Source of the DNA: Marinobacter salexigens
GTDB taxonomy: Bacteria; Pseudomonadota; Gammaproteobacteria; Pseudomonadales; Oleiphilaceae
Reading direction: 5' to 3'
DNA: 64,000 nucleotides
Assembly: GCF_018860765.1 (NCBI RefSeq)
Contig: NZ_JAHKPV010000001.1
Span: forward strand, 57,704-121,703
Below, piece by piece: positions 7,995 through 18,531 of this stretch (positions are counted from its first letter, which is position 1; each line of letters begins with the position of its first letter). A program made the translations under genes and the position numbers. The notes beneath the pieces were generated by a model that was not told the origin of the DNA, searched no databases, and was given only the letters and a program-made list of their open reading frames with translations.

Positions 7995-10070
7995 TTAGAC
8001 ATCTCCATAACGTGTTTTTTCTCCCAGCCAACGTCGGATTAGAGCCTGTACTAACTGAGGGTGCTTCATAAGCCCCGGTGCCATCTCCCGCACTGGTTCA
8101 ATCCAGCCTTTGTCACGCTCAAAGTCTGCCAGCCTGAACTGCATCATGCCAGTCTGGCGAGTGCCTAACACCTCTCCAGGCCCACGAATTTCCAAATCTT
8201 TCTCGGCGATAACAAAGCCATCCTGACTTTCACGCAGGGCTTGTAGTCTTGCTTTACCATTGGCTGACAAAGGAGGATGGTACATGAGAACGCAAAAGCT
8301 GACCTGCTCACCTCTGCCCACCCTACCCCGAAGCTGATGTAGCTGGGCCAGCCCCAAACGCTCCGGATTTTCAATAATGATCAGAGAAGCGTTGGGCACA
8401 TCCACTCCCACCTCAATCACCGTGGTGGCAACGAGTAGGTCAAGCTCTCCGTGTTTGAAGCGGTTCATCACTTCGGCCTTTTCAGCCGATTTCAGACGGC
8501 CATGGACCAGCCCAACCTTTAATCCCGGCAGCCGCTCTGCCAGCTCCTGTGCGGTTACCTCTGCAGCTTGGCACTGGAGGGCTTCAGATTCTTCAATCAG
8601 GGTACAGACCCAGTAAGCCTGCCGACCCTCTGTACAAGCTCCGCGTACACGCTCAATGACAGCTTCCCGGCGGCCATCCGGAATAACGATGGTTTCAACC
8701 GGCTTGCGGCCAGGGGGTAATTCATCAATCACTGAGGTATCCAGATCGGCGTAGGCACTCATGGCCAAGGTACGAGGAATTGGGGTGGCAGTCATGATCA
8801 ACTGGTGCGGCGCCAGAGTTCCACCAACGCCTTTTTCCCGCAAAGCCAAGCGCTGGTGCACACCAAACCGGTGCTGCTCATCCACAATCACCAGTGCCAA
8901 GCGATGAAACAGCACGTCTTCTTGAAACAGTGCGTGGGTGCCTATAACAACACTGGCGCGCCCTGAGTGAACTGCCTCCAGCGTCTCTTTTCGGGCTTTG
9001 CCTTTGATCTTGCCGGTCAGCCACGCCAGTTGAGTGCCCAAAGGCTCCAACCAATCACAAAAATTCTGATAATGCTGCTCAGCCAATATTTCGGTAGGCG
9101 CCATAAGCGCAACCTGAGCGCCCCCACTAATGGTCTGTATCGCGGCCAGCGCAGCCACCACGGTTTTACCCGAACCAACATCTCCCTGCACCAAACGCAG
9201 CATGGGCAGCGGCTGGCTAAGGTCTTGACGAATCTCACTCAAAACCTGACGCTGGGCGCCTGTAAGCGCAAAAGGCAGCGCATCCAGAAACCGTTCGGAC
9301 AAGTTGCCGGTAGGAAGTAAGGGCAATGCTTGCCGGGCCTGAATCTGTTCCCGAACCTGCAACATGCTTAATTGATGAGCCAGTAACTCTTCCATAACCA
9401 GACGCTGCTGTGCCGGGTGGCGTCCTTCCATGAGAAGCTGAACCGGCGCATTCGCGGGGGGAGAATGCACCAATTGGACGGCCTCGGTAATTCCCGGTAG
9501 CTGATAGCACGCCAGCAATTCAGTTGGCAGCCAGTCGCGTATGGGATGCCGCTGAAGGTATCCCAAAGCCTGCTGACACAAGCCTCTGACTCTGGGCTGC
9601 TGTATACCTTCGGTCAGTGGATAAACCGGCGTAAGCGTTGCTTGCTCCCCTGAGGGCATAGCGGGTGGGTTGGTTTGGTACTCTGGGTGGTAAAACTCAT
9701 ATCCGGCACGTCCCGGCCGCACTTCGCCGAAGCAGCGAACCCGGGCGCCATCTGACAGCTGGTTTTTCTGGGCGGCGTTGAAATGGAAAAACCGCAGCAC
9801 CAGAAATCCACTGCTATCTTTCAGAGTAACCTGCAGGCTGCGGCGACGCCCCATCACCAAATCCGACTTCATCACCTCGCCTTCTACAACCGCCACATCA
9901 CCCACTCTCAAGCTGCCCATGGGTATGATTCTTGTGCGGTCTTCGTAGCGATGGGGGAGATGGAACAGCAAGTCTTGCAGCGAAGCGATACCCAGCCGCC
10001 CAAGTTTTTCAGCAAGGGCGTTTCCTACGCCCTTGAGCTCGGTGACGGGGATATCATCCAGTGATGCCAT
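7995..10070 (-). CDS. recG: ATP-dependent DNA helicase RecG
   Basis: A 691-residue superfamily-2 helicase of the length expected for RecG. An N-terminal wedge/OB domain for branched DNA occupies about residues 1-170. The helicase core follows with Walker A (GDVGSGKT, about residue 297), the motif II box DEQH, and ATPIPRTLA (motif III). The C-terminal helicase domain includes QLHQLRGRVGRG (motif VI). RecG remodels stalled forks and Holliday junctions. The gene starts 8 bp after oxyR ends on the same strand, as in Pseudomonas, which suggests cotranscription. Confidence 0.97.
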   Translation of the reverse strand: MASLDDIPVTELKGVGNALAEKLGRLGIASLQDLLFHLPHRYEDRTRIIPMGSLRVGDVAVVEGEVMKSDLVMGRRRSLQVTLKDSSGFLVLRFFHFNAAQKNQLSDGARVRCFGEVRPGRAGYEFYHPEYQTNPPAMPSGEQATLTPVYPLTEGIQQPRVRGLCQQALGYLQRHPIRDWLPTELLACYQLPGITEAVQLVHSPPANAPVQLLMEGRHPAQQRLVMEELLAHQLSMLQVREQIQARQALPLLPTGNLSERFLDALPFALTGAQRQVLSEIRQDLSQPLPMLRLVQGDVGSGKTVVAALAAIQTISGGAQVALMAPTEILAEQHYQNFCDWLEPLGTQLAWLTGKIKGKARKETLEAVHSGRASVVIGTHALFQEDVLFHRLALVIVDEQHRFGVHQRLALREKGVGGTLAPHQLIMTATPIPRTLAMSAYADLDTSVIDELPPGRKPVETIVIPDGRREAVIERVRGACTEGRQAYWVCTLIEESEALQCQAAEVTAQELAERLPGLKVGLVHGRLKSAEKAEVMNRFKHGELDLLVATTVIEVGVDVPNASLIIIENPERLGLAQLHQLRGRVGRGEQVSFCVLMYHPPLSANGKARLQALRESQDGFVIAEKDLEIRGPGEVLGTRQTGMMQFRLADFERDKGWIEPVREMAPGLMKHPQLVQALIRRWLGEKTRYGDV

Positions 10071-10078
10071 GGCTCAAA

Positions 10079-11038
10079 TCAGTCCGTTGCGGCTGCAACC
10101 GGTGTGTCTTCCTTCGCCTTTTCAATCACCCTGCACTGGCCTGCCGCAAGCGAGAGGACATCAATAGCTTTCGGCCGCGGAAAGGTTACTCGCCAAGCCA
10201 GCGCGACAGTGCGGGATGGTACAGGCGGAGCAAAAGGTCGGGTTACGAGTACATCTTTTTGGTATTGCATGCCGGTGGCCGCAGACAGTGGAAGCACGGT
10301 AATCCCCAAACCGGAGGCGACCATGTGGCGTATGGTTTCCAATGAGCTGCCTTCGGTCACCAAAGATGGCGCACCATCATCAGCTCGGCGGGTAACCGCC
10401 TCTACTAGAGGCGGGCAGGACTCAAGGATCTGGTCCCGAAAGCAGTGCCCTGGTCCAAGTAGCAACAGCTGTTCGCGAGCAAGCTCTGCGCCGGTGATCT
10501 GTTTTCTATCTGCCAGTGGATGATCTGCTGGTAGCAGGACAACAAAAGGCTCATCGTACAAAGGCAAGGTCAGTACTTCTGCCTCTTCAAATGGTAGCGC
10601 AATGATAATGGCGTCAAGCTCGGATTGGCGCAGTTTCTGTCGCAGGTTGGCGGTGTAGTTCTCTTCTATGTAAAGGGGCATTTCTGGCGCTGCCCGGCGC
10701 AATTCGGGTAACAAGTGCGGAAATAGATAAGGCCCAATTGTGTAAATAGCACCAACCTTGAGCGGGGAGCTCAACTGATTTTTACCATCCTGAGCCATGT
10801 CGCGGATCACACCTACCTGATCCAAAACCCGCTGAGCCTGCGCAACAATGCGCTGGCCGGTTTCGGTCACACGAATGCTGCTTTTGCTGCGCTCGAACAA
10901 GGGCACGCCCAACTCGTCTTCCAGTTTTTTGACCGCAACGCTGAGCGTCGGCTGACTGACGTGGCAACGCTCGGCAGCGCGGCCAAAATGCCTTTCACGG
11001 GCAAGCGTAACGACGTATCGTAACTCGGTAAGAGTCAT
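10079..11038 (-). CDS. oxyR: Hydrogen-peroxide sensing LysR regulator OxyR
   Basis: A 319-residue LysR-type regulator with an N-terminal winged helix (residues 1-60) and a C-terminal sensor domain. The two redox cysteines of OxyR are at the family positions: Cys199 in GPGHCFRDQ and Cys208 in ILESC. Peroxide oxidises them to a disulfide and switches the protein to an activator of catalase and peroxidase genes. The upstream gap to the divergent gene at 11103 holds the promoter. It is followed by recG with an 8-bp gap. Confidence 0.95.
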   Translation of the reverse strand: MTLTELRYVVTLARERHFGRAAERCHVSQPTLSVAVKKLEDELGVPLFERSKSSIRVTETGQRIVAQAQRVLDQVGVIRDMAQDGKNQLSSPLKVGAIYTIGPYLFPHLLPELRRAAPEMPLYIEENYTANLRQKLRQSELDAIIIALPFEEAEVLTLPLYDEPFVVLLPADHPLADRKQITGAELAREQLLLLGPGHCFRDQILESCPPLVEAVTRRADDGAPSLVTEGSSLETIRHMVASGLGITVLPLSAATGMQYQKDVLVTRPFAPPVPSRTVALAWRVTFPRPKAIDVLSLAAGQCRVIEKAKEDTPVAAATD

Positions 11039-11102
11039 GGTGATCTCCGGTCAAAAGGATACGGGGCAAAGTTTCACTTATTTATGGGTTAGAGGATAAG
11101 GA

Positions 11103-11981
11103 TTGATATTGTCTATGGCAATCGCTGATCGCAATAGTAGACCAGGAATTCTCATAGCTGGTTGTGGCAAACTCGGGGGCGCCATCGCCAGCATGCTAAA
11201 AGAGTCGGCACAGGTTTACGGACTGCGCCGCAACCCTGCCAAAGTACCTGAAGGCGTTGAGGGTATAGGTGCAGACTTAACTCGCCCGGAAACTCTAGTT
11301 GGCAAGCTACCAGATAATCTGGATACGATTATCTACTGCCTAACGCCTTCCAGTTACGACGAAAAAGGATATCGCGATGCCTATGTGTACGGGCTCTCGA
11401 ACTTACTAGAAGCGTTGGGTAACAACCCGCTAAAACGGCTTTTTTTTATTAGCAGCACCAGTGTTTATGCTCAGGATGATGACAGTTTGGTCGACGAATC
11501 CAGTACCGCGTCTCCTACCCGCGTAACGGGCCAGCAAATTCTTGCCGGTGAGCGAACAGCACTCGATAGCGACCACCCCGCCACCATTGTTCGCTTCAGT
11601 GGGATTTACGGGCCATCACGACGGCGCTTTTTGGAGGAGGTCATTGAGGGCCGCATGAACCCGGTAAGGCCCGCTCCGTTTAGCAACCGCATTCATGAAG
11701 AAGATGCCGCTGCGGCAGTCGCTCATCTCAACGAGCTGGCACTTGCAGGCAAACCGCTGGATACCTGCTATGTGGCCAGTGATTGCGAGCCCGTTCGTCT
11801 TGACGAAGTGGTCGATTGGGTGCGCGAGCAGGTGCCCTGCGCCCAGCCTGTAACCGAGGCCAGAAAGGGCGGTCGCGCGGGTAGCAAGCGCTGCAACAAC
11901 AGACGGCTGCTACAGACCGGATTTACATTCCGCTACCCGGACTTTCGCGCGGGATACCGCAAAATGATTGAGAAGGGTTAG
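11103..11981 (+). CDS. NAD-dependent epimerase/dehydratase family protein (YeeZ-like)
   Basis: An SDR-type protein of 292 residues with an N-terminal Rossmann motif (GCGKLGGAIA) and an extended-SDR pattern: FISSTSVYAQ in place of the catalytic Ser/Tyr region, and RFSGIYGPSRRR after it. It resembles E. coli YeeZ. The substrate is unknown. The start is uncertain: a TTG at 11103 has a well-spaced AGAGG, while an ATG at 11115 is a more usual start codon but is 12 bp from AAGGA. The gene is divergent from oxyR and ends before a strong terminator. Confidence 0.8.
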   Translation: MILSMAIADRNSRPGILIAGCGKLGGAIASMLKESAQVYGLRRNPAKVPEGVEGIGADLTRPETLVGKLPDNLDTIIYCLTPSSYDEKGYRDAYVYGLSNLLEALGNNPLKRLFFISSTSVYAQDDDSLVDESSTASPTRVTGQQILAGERTALDSDHPATIVRFSGIYGPSRRRFLEEVIEGRMNPVRPAPFSNRIHEEDAAAAVAHLNELALAGKPLDTCYVASDCEPVRLDEVVDWVREQVPCAQPVTEARKGGRAGSKRCNNRRLLQTGFTFRYPDFRAGYRKMIEKG

Positions 11982-11993
11982 TCTTAGAACGAA

Positions 11994-12021
11994 CAAAGGC
12001 GGCCTCGGCCGCCTTTGTTTT
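11994..12021 (+). terminator. Rho-independent terminator
   Basis: A perfect 11-bp stem, CAAAGGCGGCC with GGCCGCCTTTG, around a 2-nt spacer and followed by TTTT. It lies between the convergent epimerase gene and ridA. The T-run serves the plus strand. Confidence 0.88.
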
Positions 12022-12046
12022 AATCATCTTACCAATAAGCGCTGAA

Positions 12047-12433
12047 TTAACTCAGCACCATCACAGCCTCTACTTCTACCGGAACGCCTTTCGGTAACGC
12101 CGAAACCTGTACCGCTGCCCGGGCGGGGTATGGCTCCGGGAAATACGTCGCCATGATTTCGTTAACCGTAGCGAAGTTTGCTAGATCGGTCACGTAGATG
12201 TTCACTTTAACGATATCCTTCAATGCACCGCCAGCGGCTTCACAAACCGCTTTAAGGTTATCAAATACCTGCCGGGTTTTTGCCGAAAAATCCCCTGCTA
12301 CAACTTCCATGGTTCCGGGATCCAGCGGAATTTGACCGGAAATGTAGACCGTGTCGCCTGCCTTTACAGCTTGAGAGTAGGGCCCAATTGCCTGCGGTGC
12401 GTTTTCAGTCTGGATGATCGATTTGTTGGTCAT
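12047..12433 (-). CDS. ridA: RidA reactive imine/enamine deaminase
   Basis: A 128-residue YjgF/YER057c/UK114 protein of full family length. The catalytic Arg105 sits in YPARAAVQV and the final EVEAVMVL strand is intact. RidA hydrolyses reactive 2-aminoacrylate and related imines formed by PLP enzymes such as threonine dehydratase. It follows spoT on the same strand after an 89-bp gap, as in Pseudomonas genomes. Confidence 0.94.
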   Translation of the reverse strand: MTNKSIIQTENAPQAIGPYSQAVKAGDTVYISGQIPLDPGTMEVVAGDFSAKTRQVFDNLKAVCEAAGGALKDIVKVNIYVTDLANFATVNEIMATYFPEPYPARAAVQVSALPKGVPVEVEAVMVLS

Positions 12434-12522
12434 ATTGTTTGTTTTCCTTTCGTCTAAAACGCCAATCGTCGCTGTTCCGGGCGCGAGCTGTCAACCAGAC
12501 AGACCTCCAAACTCTTGCCGGG

Positions 12523-14664
12523 TTAGTATTTCACTCGATTGATCGACGTAACAGCTTTGATGTTGCGTACCCGACGCATTACCCGGGCCAAATGCTTGCG
12601 GCCATGCACCTTAACAACAAGGCTAACAACGCTAAAGCGCGCGTTCTGCTCGTCGACATTTATCCGCTCTATGTTACCGTCTGCCATTGCAACCGCGTTG
12701 GCCACCTCAGCAATTACCCCACGCTGGCGCTCTAACTCAACTCGCAGCTCGACAGAGAACTCATCGGTAATGTCTTTAGCCCAGGTGAGGTGGGTCAAGC
12801 GGGTCCTGCCCTCATCATCTTCCGGTAAACGGGAACAGGTGTCGGAGTGGATAAGCATGCCACTGCCGGAATCCATCACTCCAACAACGGGGTCTCCAGG
12901 TATCGGCTTACAGCAGGCAGCAAAGTGAACCAGCATGCCTTCGGTACCTTGTATGGTAACCGGCGTATCACTGCCACCCTGAACATCCTTAATCGCCCCG
13001 TTTGGCTCTTCGCTTTCAGCACCACTCACCAACTGACGCGCTACCAAATACGCCATGCGGTTACCCAAGCCAATATCACTGATTAGCTCATCAAAGCTAT
13101 TTACCTGATTGTGGTTCACAACGACCTGCTTCTGAGCATCATCAATATCAGCTAGACGCGCACCGAAACCATTGAGAGACTTTTTCAACAGCGCACGGCC
13201 CAATTCCATCGACTCCGCCAACTTTTGGCTGTTTAGGGTATGGCGAATACTGCTACGCGCTTTTCCTGTCACCACAAAACTCAGCCAAGCAGGGTTCGGG
13301 CGGGCACCCGGGGCAGTAATAATCTCTACTGTTTGGCCACTTTGAAGAGGCTTACTCAGAGACCCGAGATTGCGATTAATGCGACAAGCAACCGTAGCGT
13401 TACCGATGTCCGTGTGGATGGCATAAGCAAAGTCCACCGGTGTTGCGCCCCGGGGCAGCTCCATGATCTTACCCCTTGGGGTGAACACATAAATTTCGTC
13501 CGGGAAGAGATCCACTTTAACGTGTTCAATAAACTCAAGGGAGTCATCCGCGCGCTCGCGCATTTCCATCAAGCCCTTAACCCAACGGTCTACTCGCGTC
13601 TGATTGACACTTGTAGCGCTGGTCGGCTCGTTTTTATACATCCAATGGGCTGCAATGCCATCGTTGGCAATGTGTTCCATTTCCTCGGTACGAATCTGGA
13701 TTTCGATATTTACGTGCATACCAAAAAGGGTGGTATGCAACGACTGATAACCATTGGCCTTGGGCATAGCAATATAGTCTTTGAACCTGCCCGGCATCGG
13801 TTTATAAAGGCTGTGAACCGCACCCAAAATCCTATAACAGTCGTCTTCAGTATCGGTAATGATTCGGAAGGCGTACACGTCCATGATTTCATAGAACGAT
13901 TTCTGCTTAAGCTTCATCTTGTTGTAGATACTGTTCAGGTGCTTTTCGCGCCCAAGTATCCTGCCCGGCAATCCACGCTCTTCCAGTTTTTCCTGCAGCC
14001 GGCCACGTATTTCTTCAATGATTTCACGGTGGCTGCCACGCGCTTTGGCCACAGCTTTAGAAATATAACGGGATCGCATTGGGTGGAGCGCTGCAAAGCC
14101 AAGATCTTCAAGCTCTGTGGAAATTGCATGCATGCCAAGGCGGTTGGCAATGGGAGCGTATATGTCTAGGGTTTCGGTGGCAATGCGCTGGCGTTTTTCG
14201 TAGGGCATGGGGCCCAGAGTGCGCATGTTGTGCAAGCGGTCAGCAAGCTTAACCAGAATAACCCGGATATCTCGGGCCATGGCCAAGGTCATTTTCTGGA
14301 AGTTTTCTGCCTGAGCTTCGGCACGGGAACGGAACTCTATTTGGGTCAGTTTACTGACACCATCCACCAATTCAGCCACATCCTCGCCGAACTGTTCAGC
14401 AAGGGCATCTTTGGGGATACCCGTATCTTCTATAACATCGTGAAGCATTGCAGCCATCAAGCTCTGATGATCGAGCTTGAGGCCTGCAAGAATGTGAGCA
14501 ACTGCGAGAGGGTGAGTTATGTAGCGGTCACCGCTTTTTCGCATCTGGCCCTCATGGGCCTGCTCGGCATAATAGTATGCTCGTCGCACCTGATTAATGC
14601 GACTGGTATCAAGATAGGTACTAAGCTCGCCCGCTAGCCCTTCTACCTTAGCCTCATGCGACAC
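12523..14664 (-). CDS. spoT: Bifunctional (p)ppGpp synthetase/hydrolase SpoT
   Basis: A 713-residue RelA/SpoT homolog. An intact HD hydrolase domain (His51, then His75-Asp76 in LHDVIEDT) is followed by the synthetase domain (EIMDVYAFR and GYQSLHTT, about residues 240-350). A TGS domain begins near residue 390 (IYVFTPRGKIMELP) and an ACT domain lies at the C-terminus. Both catalytic halves look functional, so it should make and degrade (p)ppGpp in response to starvation. It lies 21 bp downstream of rpoZ in the gmk-rpoZ-spoT order. Confidence 0.97.
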   Translation of the reverse strand: MSHEAKVEGLAGELSTYLDTSRINQVRRAYYYAEQAHEGQMRKSGDRYITHPLAVAHILAGLKLDHQSLMAAMLHDVIEDTGIPKDALAEQFGEDVAELVDGVSKLTQIEFRSRAEAQAENFQKMTLAMARDIRVILVKLADRLHNMRTLGPMPYEKRQRIATETLDIYAPIANRLGMHAISTELEDLGFAALHPMRSRYISKAVAKARGSHREIIEEIRGRLQEKLEERGLPGRILGREKHLNSIYNKMKLKQKSFYEIMDVYAFRIITDTEDDCYRILGAVHSLYKPMPGRFKDYIAMPKANGYQSLHTTLFGMHVNIEIQIRTEEMEHIANDGIAAHWMYKNEPTSATSVNQTRVDRWVKGLMEMRERADDSLEFIEHVKVDLFPDEIYVFTPRGKIMELPRGATPVDFAYAIHTDIGNATVACRINRNLGSLSKPLQSGQTVEIITAPGARPNPAWLSFVVTGKARSSIRHTLNSQKLAESMELGRALLKKSLNGFGARLADIDDAQKQVVVNHNQVNSFDELISDIGLGNRMAYLVARQLVSGAESEEPNGAIKDVQGGSDTPVTIQGTEGMLVHFAACCKPIPGDPVVGVMDSGSGMLIHSDTCSRLPEDDEGRTRLTHLTWAKDITDEFSVELRVELERQRGVIAEVANAVAMADGNIERINVDEQNARFSVVSLVVKVHGRKHLARVMRRVRNIKAVTSINRVKY

Positions 14665-14685
14665 CGCAATCTATCCGAAACCGCC

Positions 14686-14898
14686 CTAATCTTCTTCGAT
14701 TTCAGTTAGCAGATCGCGGCTAACCAAGCCAGCGGCGATTTCGCGCAGGGCGATAACCGTAGGCTTATCGTTTTCTTCCGCAACCATCGGCTCAGCGCCT
14801 TTTGTGGCAATCTGGCGGGAACGCTTGGTCGCCAGCATGACCAACTGGAAGCGGTTATCCACATGTTCGAGACAATCTTCAACGGTAACTCGTGCCAT
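14686..14898 (-). CDS. rpoZ: RNA polymerase omega subunit
   Basis: A 70-residue protein starting [20 protein letters not shown], with the conserved ATKRSRQIA and ALREIAAG segments of omega. It stabilises RNA polymerase and contributes to one ppGpp site. The position between gmk and spoT is the standard arrangement. A Trp-free, slightly short C-terminus (EIEED) is within normal variation. Confidence 0.96.
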   Translation of the reverse strand: MARVTVEDCLEHVDNRFQLVMLATKRSRQIATKGAEPMVAEENDKPTVIALREIAAGLVSRDLLTEIEED

Positions 14899-14983
14899 AA
14901 CATCCCCGACAAAATTAAAATGACTGATTTAGCAGACCGCGTAGTTTACTGCTAGCGGCACAAATTGTATACAGCAAAAGCCC

Positions 14984-15691
<708 letters not shown>

Positions 15692-15808
15692 TTATACGAT
15701 CTTTGACCAAACAGCGCATCCCGGATGCCGCCACAACTGGTAATATCGAAGTGCGTAGCAGCCAAGAAAAGACACCACACTCAAGCTCAGCAAACAACGG
15801 AAGGCAGC

Positions 15809-16696
15809 ATGGACAAATTTCTGATTGTCATGGACCCGGCCCACCAGCACCAAAAAGCTCTGGCAAGGGGAATCGAACTGGCACGCGCAACGGGCGCCCA
15901 TCTGGAAATTGTGGCCTTTATCCATGAGCACCTCGGCGCCTTGCCCTCAGACGCTACAGTGCAGCAACGCGCCCGAGATGCACTCATTGACCTTCGCCAA
16001 CGTTGGATGGATCAAATGCTGGCTCTTTCAGATTGCGGCGACCTGCAGGTCTCCACACATACGGTGTGGGAAAAGAACATACACCAGTGGATAATCGAAC
16101 ACTGCCGCCCTAATCGTTTCAAGGCTGTCATCAAAACCGGCAACCGTTCCGAGACCTGGCGGTATACGCCAACCGATTGGCACCTGATCCGTGAGTGCTC
16201 GGTACCTGTCATGCTGGTTGCGGAGCAGAAGTGGAATCACGCTCACCCGATTCTGGCTGCAGTGGACTTAAGCTCTACCAAGCCCGTTAAAAAAGCCCTC
16301 AATACAAAGATCATTGAGCAGGCAAGCGCTCTGGCAAAAGCCTTCGACAGCGAAGTGCACTTGGTTCATGCGCTGCATATTTCCGAGGTATTGGCAGACC
16401 TTGAGATCATCAATGTAGCCGAGCATGAACAAAAACGCAGAGCCGCATTGGAGCCCGCCATTACGCACCTATGTAACACCTGGCGCTTGAGTCTGGAGCA
16501 GGTGCACATGGCCGTTGGCCCTGCACACAAGGTTATCCCCAGCGTAGCCAGCAAATTGAAAGCCGACATGGTGGTCATTGGAACCAGCGGTAAAACCGGC
16601 CTGAAGGCTCGCGTGATTGGCAACACTGCAGAGAAGGTGCTCACTCACCTGAGAACCGACCTGCTTGCAATCAAGCCCGGAGATGCCACCCAGTAA
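15809..16696 (+). CDS. Tandem universal stress protein (UspE-like)
   Basis: A 295-residue cytoplasmic protein with two Usp domains (about residues 1-145 and 150-295). The second has the nucleotide-binding signature GTSGKTGLKARVIGNTAEKV near its end. The first is more divergent. The start is the ATG at 15809 behind GGAAGG; the longer frame from 15725 lacks a site. Usp proteins accumulate in stress and stasis. The stop overlaps the start of the next gene by one base (TAATG), so the two are likely coupled. Confidence 0.88.
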   Translation: MDKFLIVMDPAHQHQKALARGIELARATGAHLEIVAFIHEHLGALPSDATVQQRARDALIDLRQRWMDQMLALSDCGDLQVSTHTVWEKNIHQWIIEHCRPNRFKAVIKTGNRSETWRYTPTDWHLIRECSVPVMLVAEQKWNHAHPILAAVDLSSTKPVKKALNTKIIEQASALAKAFDSEVHLVHALHISEVLADLEIINVAEHEQKRRAALEPAITHLCNTWRLSLEQVHMAVGPAHKVIPSVASKLKADMVVIGTSGKTGLKARVIGNTAEKVLTHLRTDLLAIKPGDATQ

Positions 16697-17511
16697 TGCG
16701 CAGAAAATTCGACGTTACAACTGAACAGCCAGAAACCGCCAGTGAAGCCTTGAGTCAGGCATCGGGGTTACCGCGCCAGCGCATCAAAGACGCCATGAAC
16801 AAGGGAGCCTGCTGGTGGACACTCAAAGGCAAAACTGTGCGGCTCCGGCGGGCGACTAAGGAACTCAAAGCCGGCACCCGGCTGCAACTCTATTATGATG
16901 AGAAGGTTCTGAGCCGCAAACCAGAAGCCGCAACCCTAATAGAAGATAAAAGCCGCTACAGCGTTTGGTACAAACCCCATGGATTGCTGGCTCAGGGCTC
17001 GCAGTGGGGGGACCACTGCAGCCTGCTACGCCACGCAGAGCTTGAATTGAAGCGCCCCTGCTTTCTTATCCACCGGTTGGATGGGGATGCTGCCGGGCTA
17101 ATGCTGATTGCCCACGACTCGAAAGCCGCTGGCGCGCTCTCCCAATGCTTTGCCGGACGCACCATGGCCAAACACTATCTGGCCAGAGTAACCGGAATTA
17201 TCAACGCTCAAAACCAGCTAATCGACACACCCGTTGATGGCAAAGCCGCCATCAGTCGCGCAACTACGCTAAGCGTCGACGAAGCCACTGAAACCAGCCT
17301 TCTGCAAGTGATTATCGAGACAGGCCGCAAACACCAAATCCGCAAACACTTGCAGAGCATTGGTCATCCAATTATTGGCGACCGGCTGTATGGCAAGCCT
17401 GCACGAGTTCCACTGCAATTACTCGCTGCTAGCCTTGAGTTTCACTGCCCTCTTAGCCGCCAGCGGGTAAAATTGGCATTGCCAGAAGAACTGAGGCGTC
17501 TAAGCACCTGA
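16696..17511 (+). CDS. RluA-family RNA pseudouridine synthase
   Basis: A 271-residue enzyme. The N-terminal 75 residues look like an S4-type RNA-binding region. The catalytic domain carries HRLDGDAAGLML with the essential Asp, and the C-terminal GRKHQIRKHLQSIGHPIIGD motif that is typical of RluA members. It isomerises specific uridines in rRNA or tRNA; the target cannot be read from the sequence. It overlaps the Usp gene by one base. Confidence 0.9.
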   Translation: MRRKFDVTTEQPETASEALSQASGLPRQRIKDAMNKGACWWTLKGKTVRLRRATKELKAGTRLQLYYDEKVLSRKPEAATLIEDKSRYSVWYKPHGLLAQGSQWGDHCSLLRHAELELKRPCFLIHRLDGDAAGLMLIAHDSKAAGALSQCFAGRTMAKHYLARVTGIINAQNQLIDTPVDGKAAISRATTLSVDEATETSLLQVIIETGRKHQIRKHLQSIGHPIIGDRLYGKPARVPLQLLAASLEFHCPLSRQRVKLALPEELRRLST

Positions 17512-17685
17512 GCTCCTTTTGTCACTCCTAGTTAACCGAGAACTGCACTCCTGCGGTGGTAACGGGCTGGACGATGCCAAACAAGGTTTGTAACAGGCGC
17601 CTTTGTGCTTCACGGCCACACTGCACCAATCGATGCATACCCTCAAGCACAACCCGATAGCCCGCACACTTGGAGAGAAAATCGT

Positions 17686-17875
17686 TTAATGCTTCGTGAA
17701 GGTAGCATTGTAGATGCTCCCATCATTTCTGCACCAAGCTCCACGAAGAATGAAAGCGATCAGCGCGACCGAATCGTCGGGCCGCCTATGATGCCCCAGG
17801 CCAGAATAGGCAATCAGTCGCACTTTCACATGAACATGCACAGCAGCGTCGAGAACACGCCCGGGCGAAAGTGGA
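17686..17875 (+). pseudogene. IS5-family transposase remnant
   Basis: A short frame preserves the IS5-group signature LREGSIVDAPIISAPSSTKN, including the first catalytic Asp of the DDE triad (codon at about 17713). It then degrades through a region that still resembles the GNQWxFGMKxHxG segment. Both ends of the transposase are missing and no inverted repeats were found. It is a scar of an old insertion at the left edge of the siderophore island. Confidence 0.7.
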
Positions 17876-18255
17876 ACTCCCATTCAGGTAAATCAAACAA
17901 ATTTTTGGCTATAGCAAGGTCAGCTATCTTGGCCTTGCTAAAAACAGTAACCGTCTGCACATACCCGTTACTCCGGCAAGTCTCCGAGAGCCATGCCTAA
18001 TAAGAATAGACCTCAGGAATGCCCCGTAGCTTCACTCAACCTTCCAGAATAGAAAGGCTTCTATCCGCGCAAGATGCTCAGGTAGGACGTCAAGGAATCT
18101 ATGTCATATGCCACAATGTTTATGCATCCTGCCAAAGCATCTGTTTGATGAATGCGACCGTCTAAACCAGTCGATAGACTGCCTTCGCTCAGCGCATCCG
18201 GGTCTCTCCCATCCGGGTGTCCGCCGTCTCGCTCACCGTTGGACAGGACAGATTC
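17876..18255. other. Non-coding left flank of the siderophore island
   Basis: No gene is supported here. A dyad with near-perfect 10-bp arms (TAGCAAGGTC at 17912 and GGCCTTGCTA ending at 17940) lies after the transposase remnant. No Fur-box-like sequence was found directly upstream of the first island gene, although the operon would be expected to be iron-regulated. Confidence 0.5.
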
Positions 18256-18531
18256 ATGACGGCTAAAGTTCGGTTTTATCCAGCCCCCTTGCTCAGGACG
18301 CTGGTTGCCATCGTCTGTGCGTTCCTGTTGACGCGCTGGAGCAGCCTGGCGGTGCTGGCCTTACCCTGGCAGCCGGAGCAATCCGTGGTCGCCGGTATGT
18401 TGCTGGGATTTAGCATCTTCGCGGCCACGGTGATCTGGGTTTTCGTTGCGGGCAGCCTGCGCAGTGCGTGCCTTGGCATTCTGCCTGCCGGGGCATTTCT
18501 TATGTATTTCAGTCAGCAGGGCGGCTTGTGA
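18256..18531 (+). CDS. DUF3649-type small membrane protein
   Basis: A 91-residue inner-membrane protein with about three hydrophobic segments (roughly residues 12-34, 43-62 and 65-85). Small proteins of this type (DUF3649) often sit next to PepSY reductases and DUF3325 proteins in ferric-siderophore uptake operons, as here. The start is the ATG at 18256; a GTG at 18217 is less likely. Its stop overlaps the next start in a GTGA arrangement. The molecular role is unknown. Confidence 0.75.
   Translation: MTAKVRFYPAPLLRTLVAIVCAFLLTRWSSLAVLALPWQPEQSVVAGMLLGFSIFAATVIWVFVAGSLRSACLGILPAGAFLMYFSQQGGL

Noticed and set aside
13240..14169. 309-codon plus-strand open frame opposite spoT
   Set aside because: Antisense shadow of a strongly conserved gene, with no ribosome site or family match.
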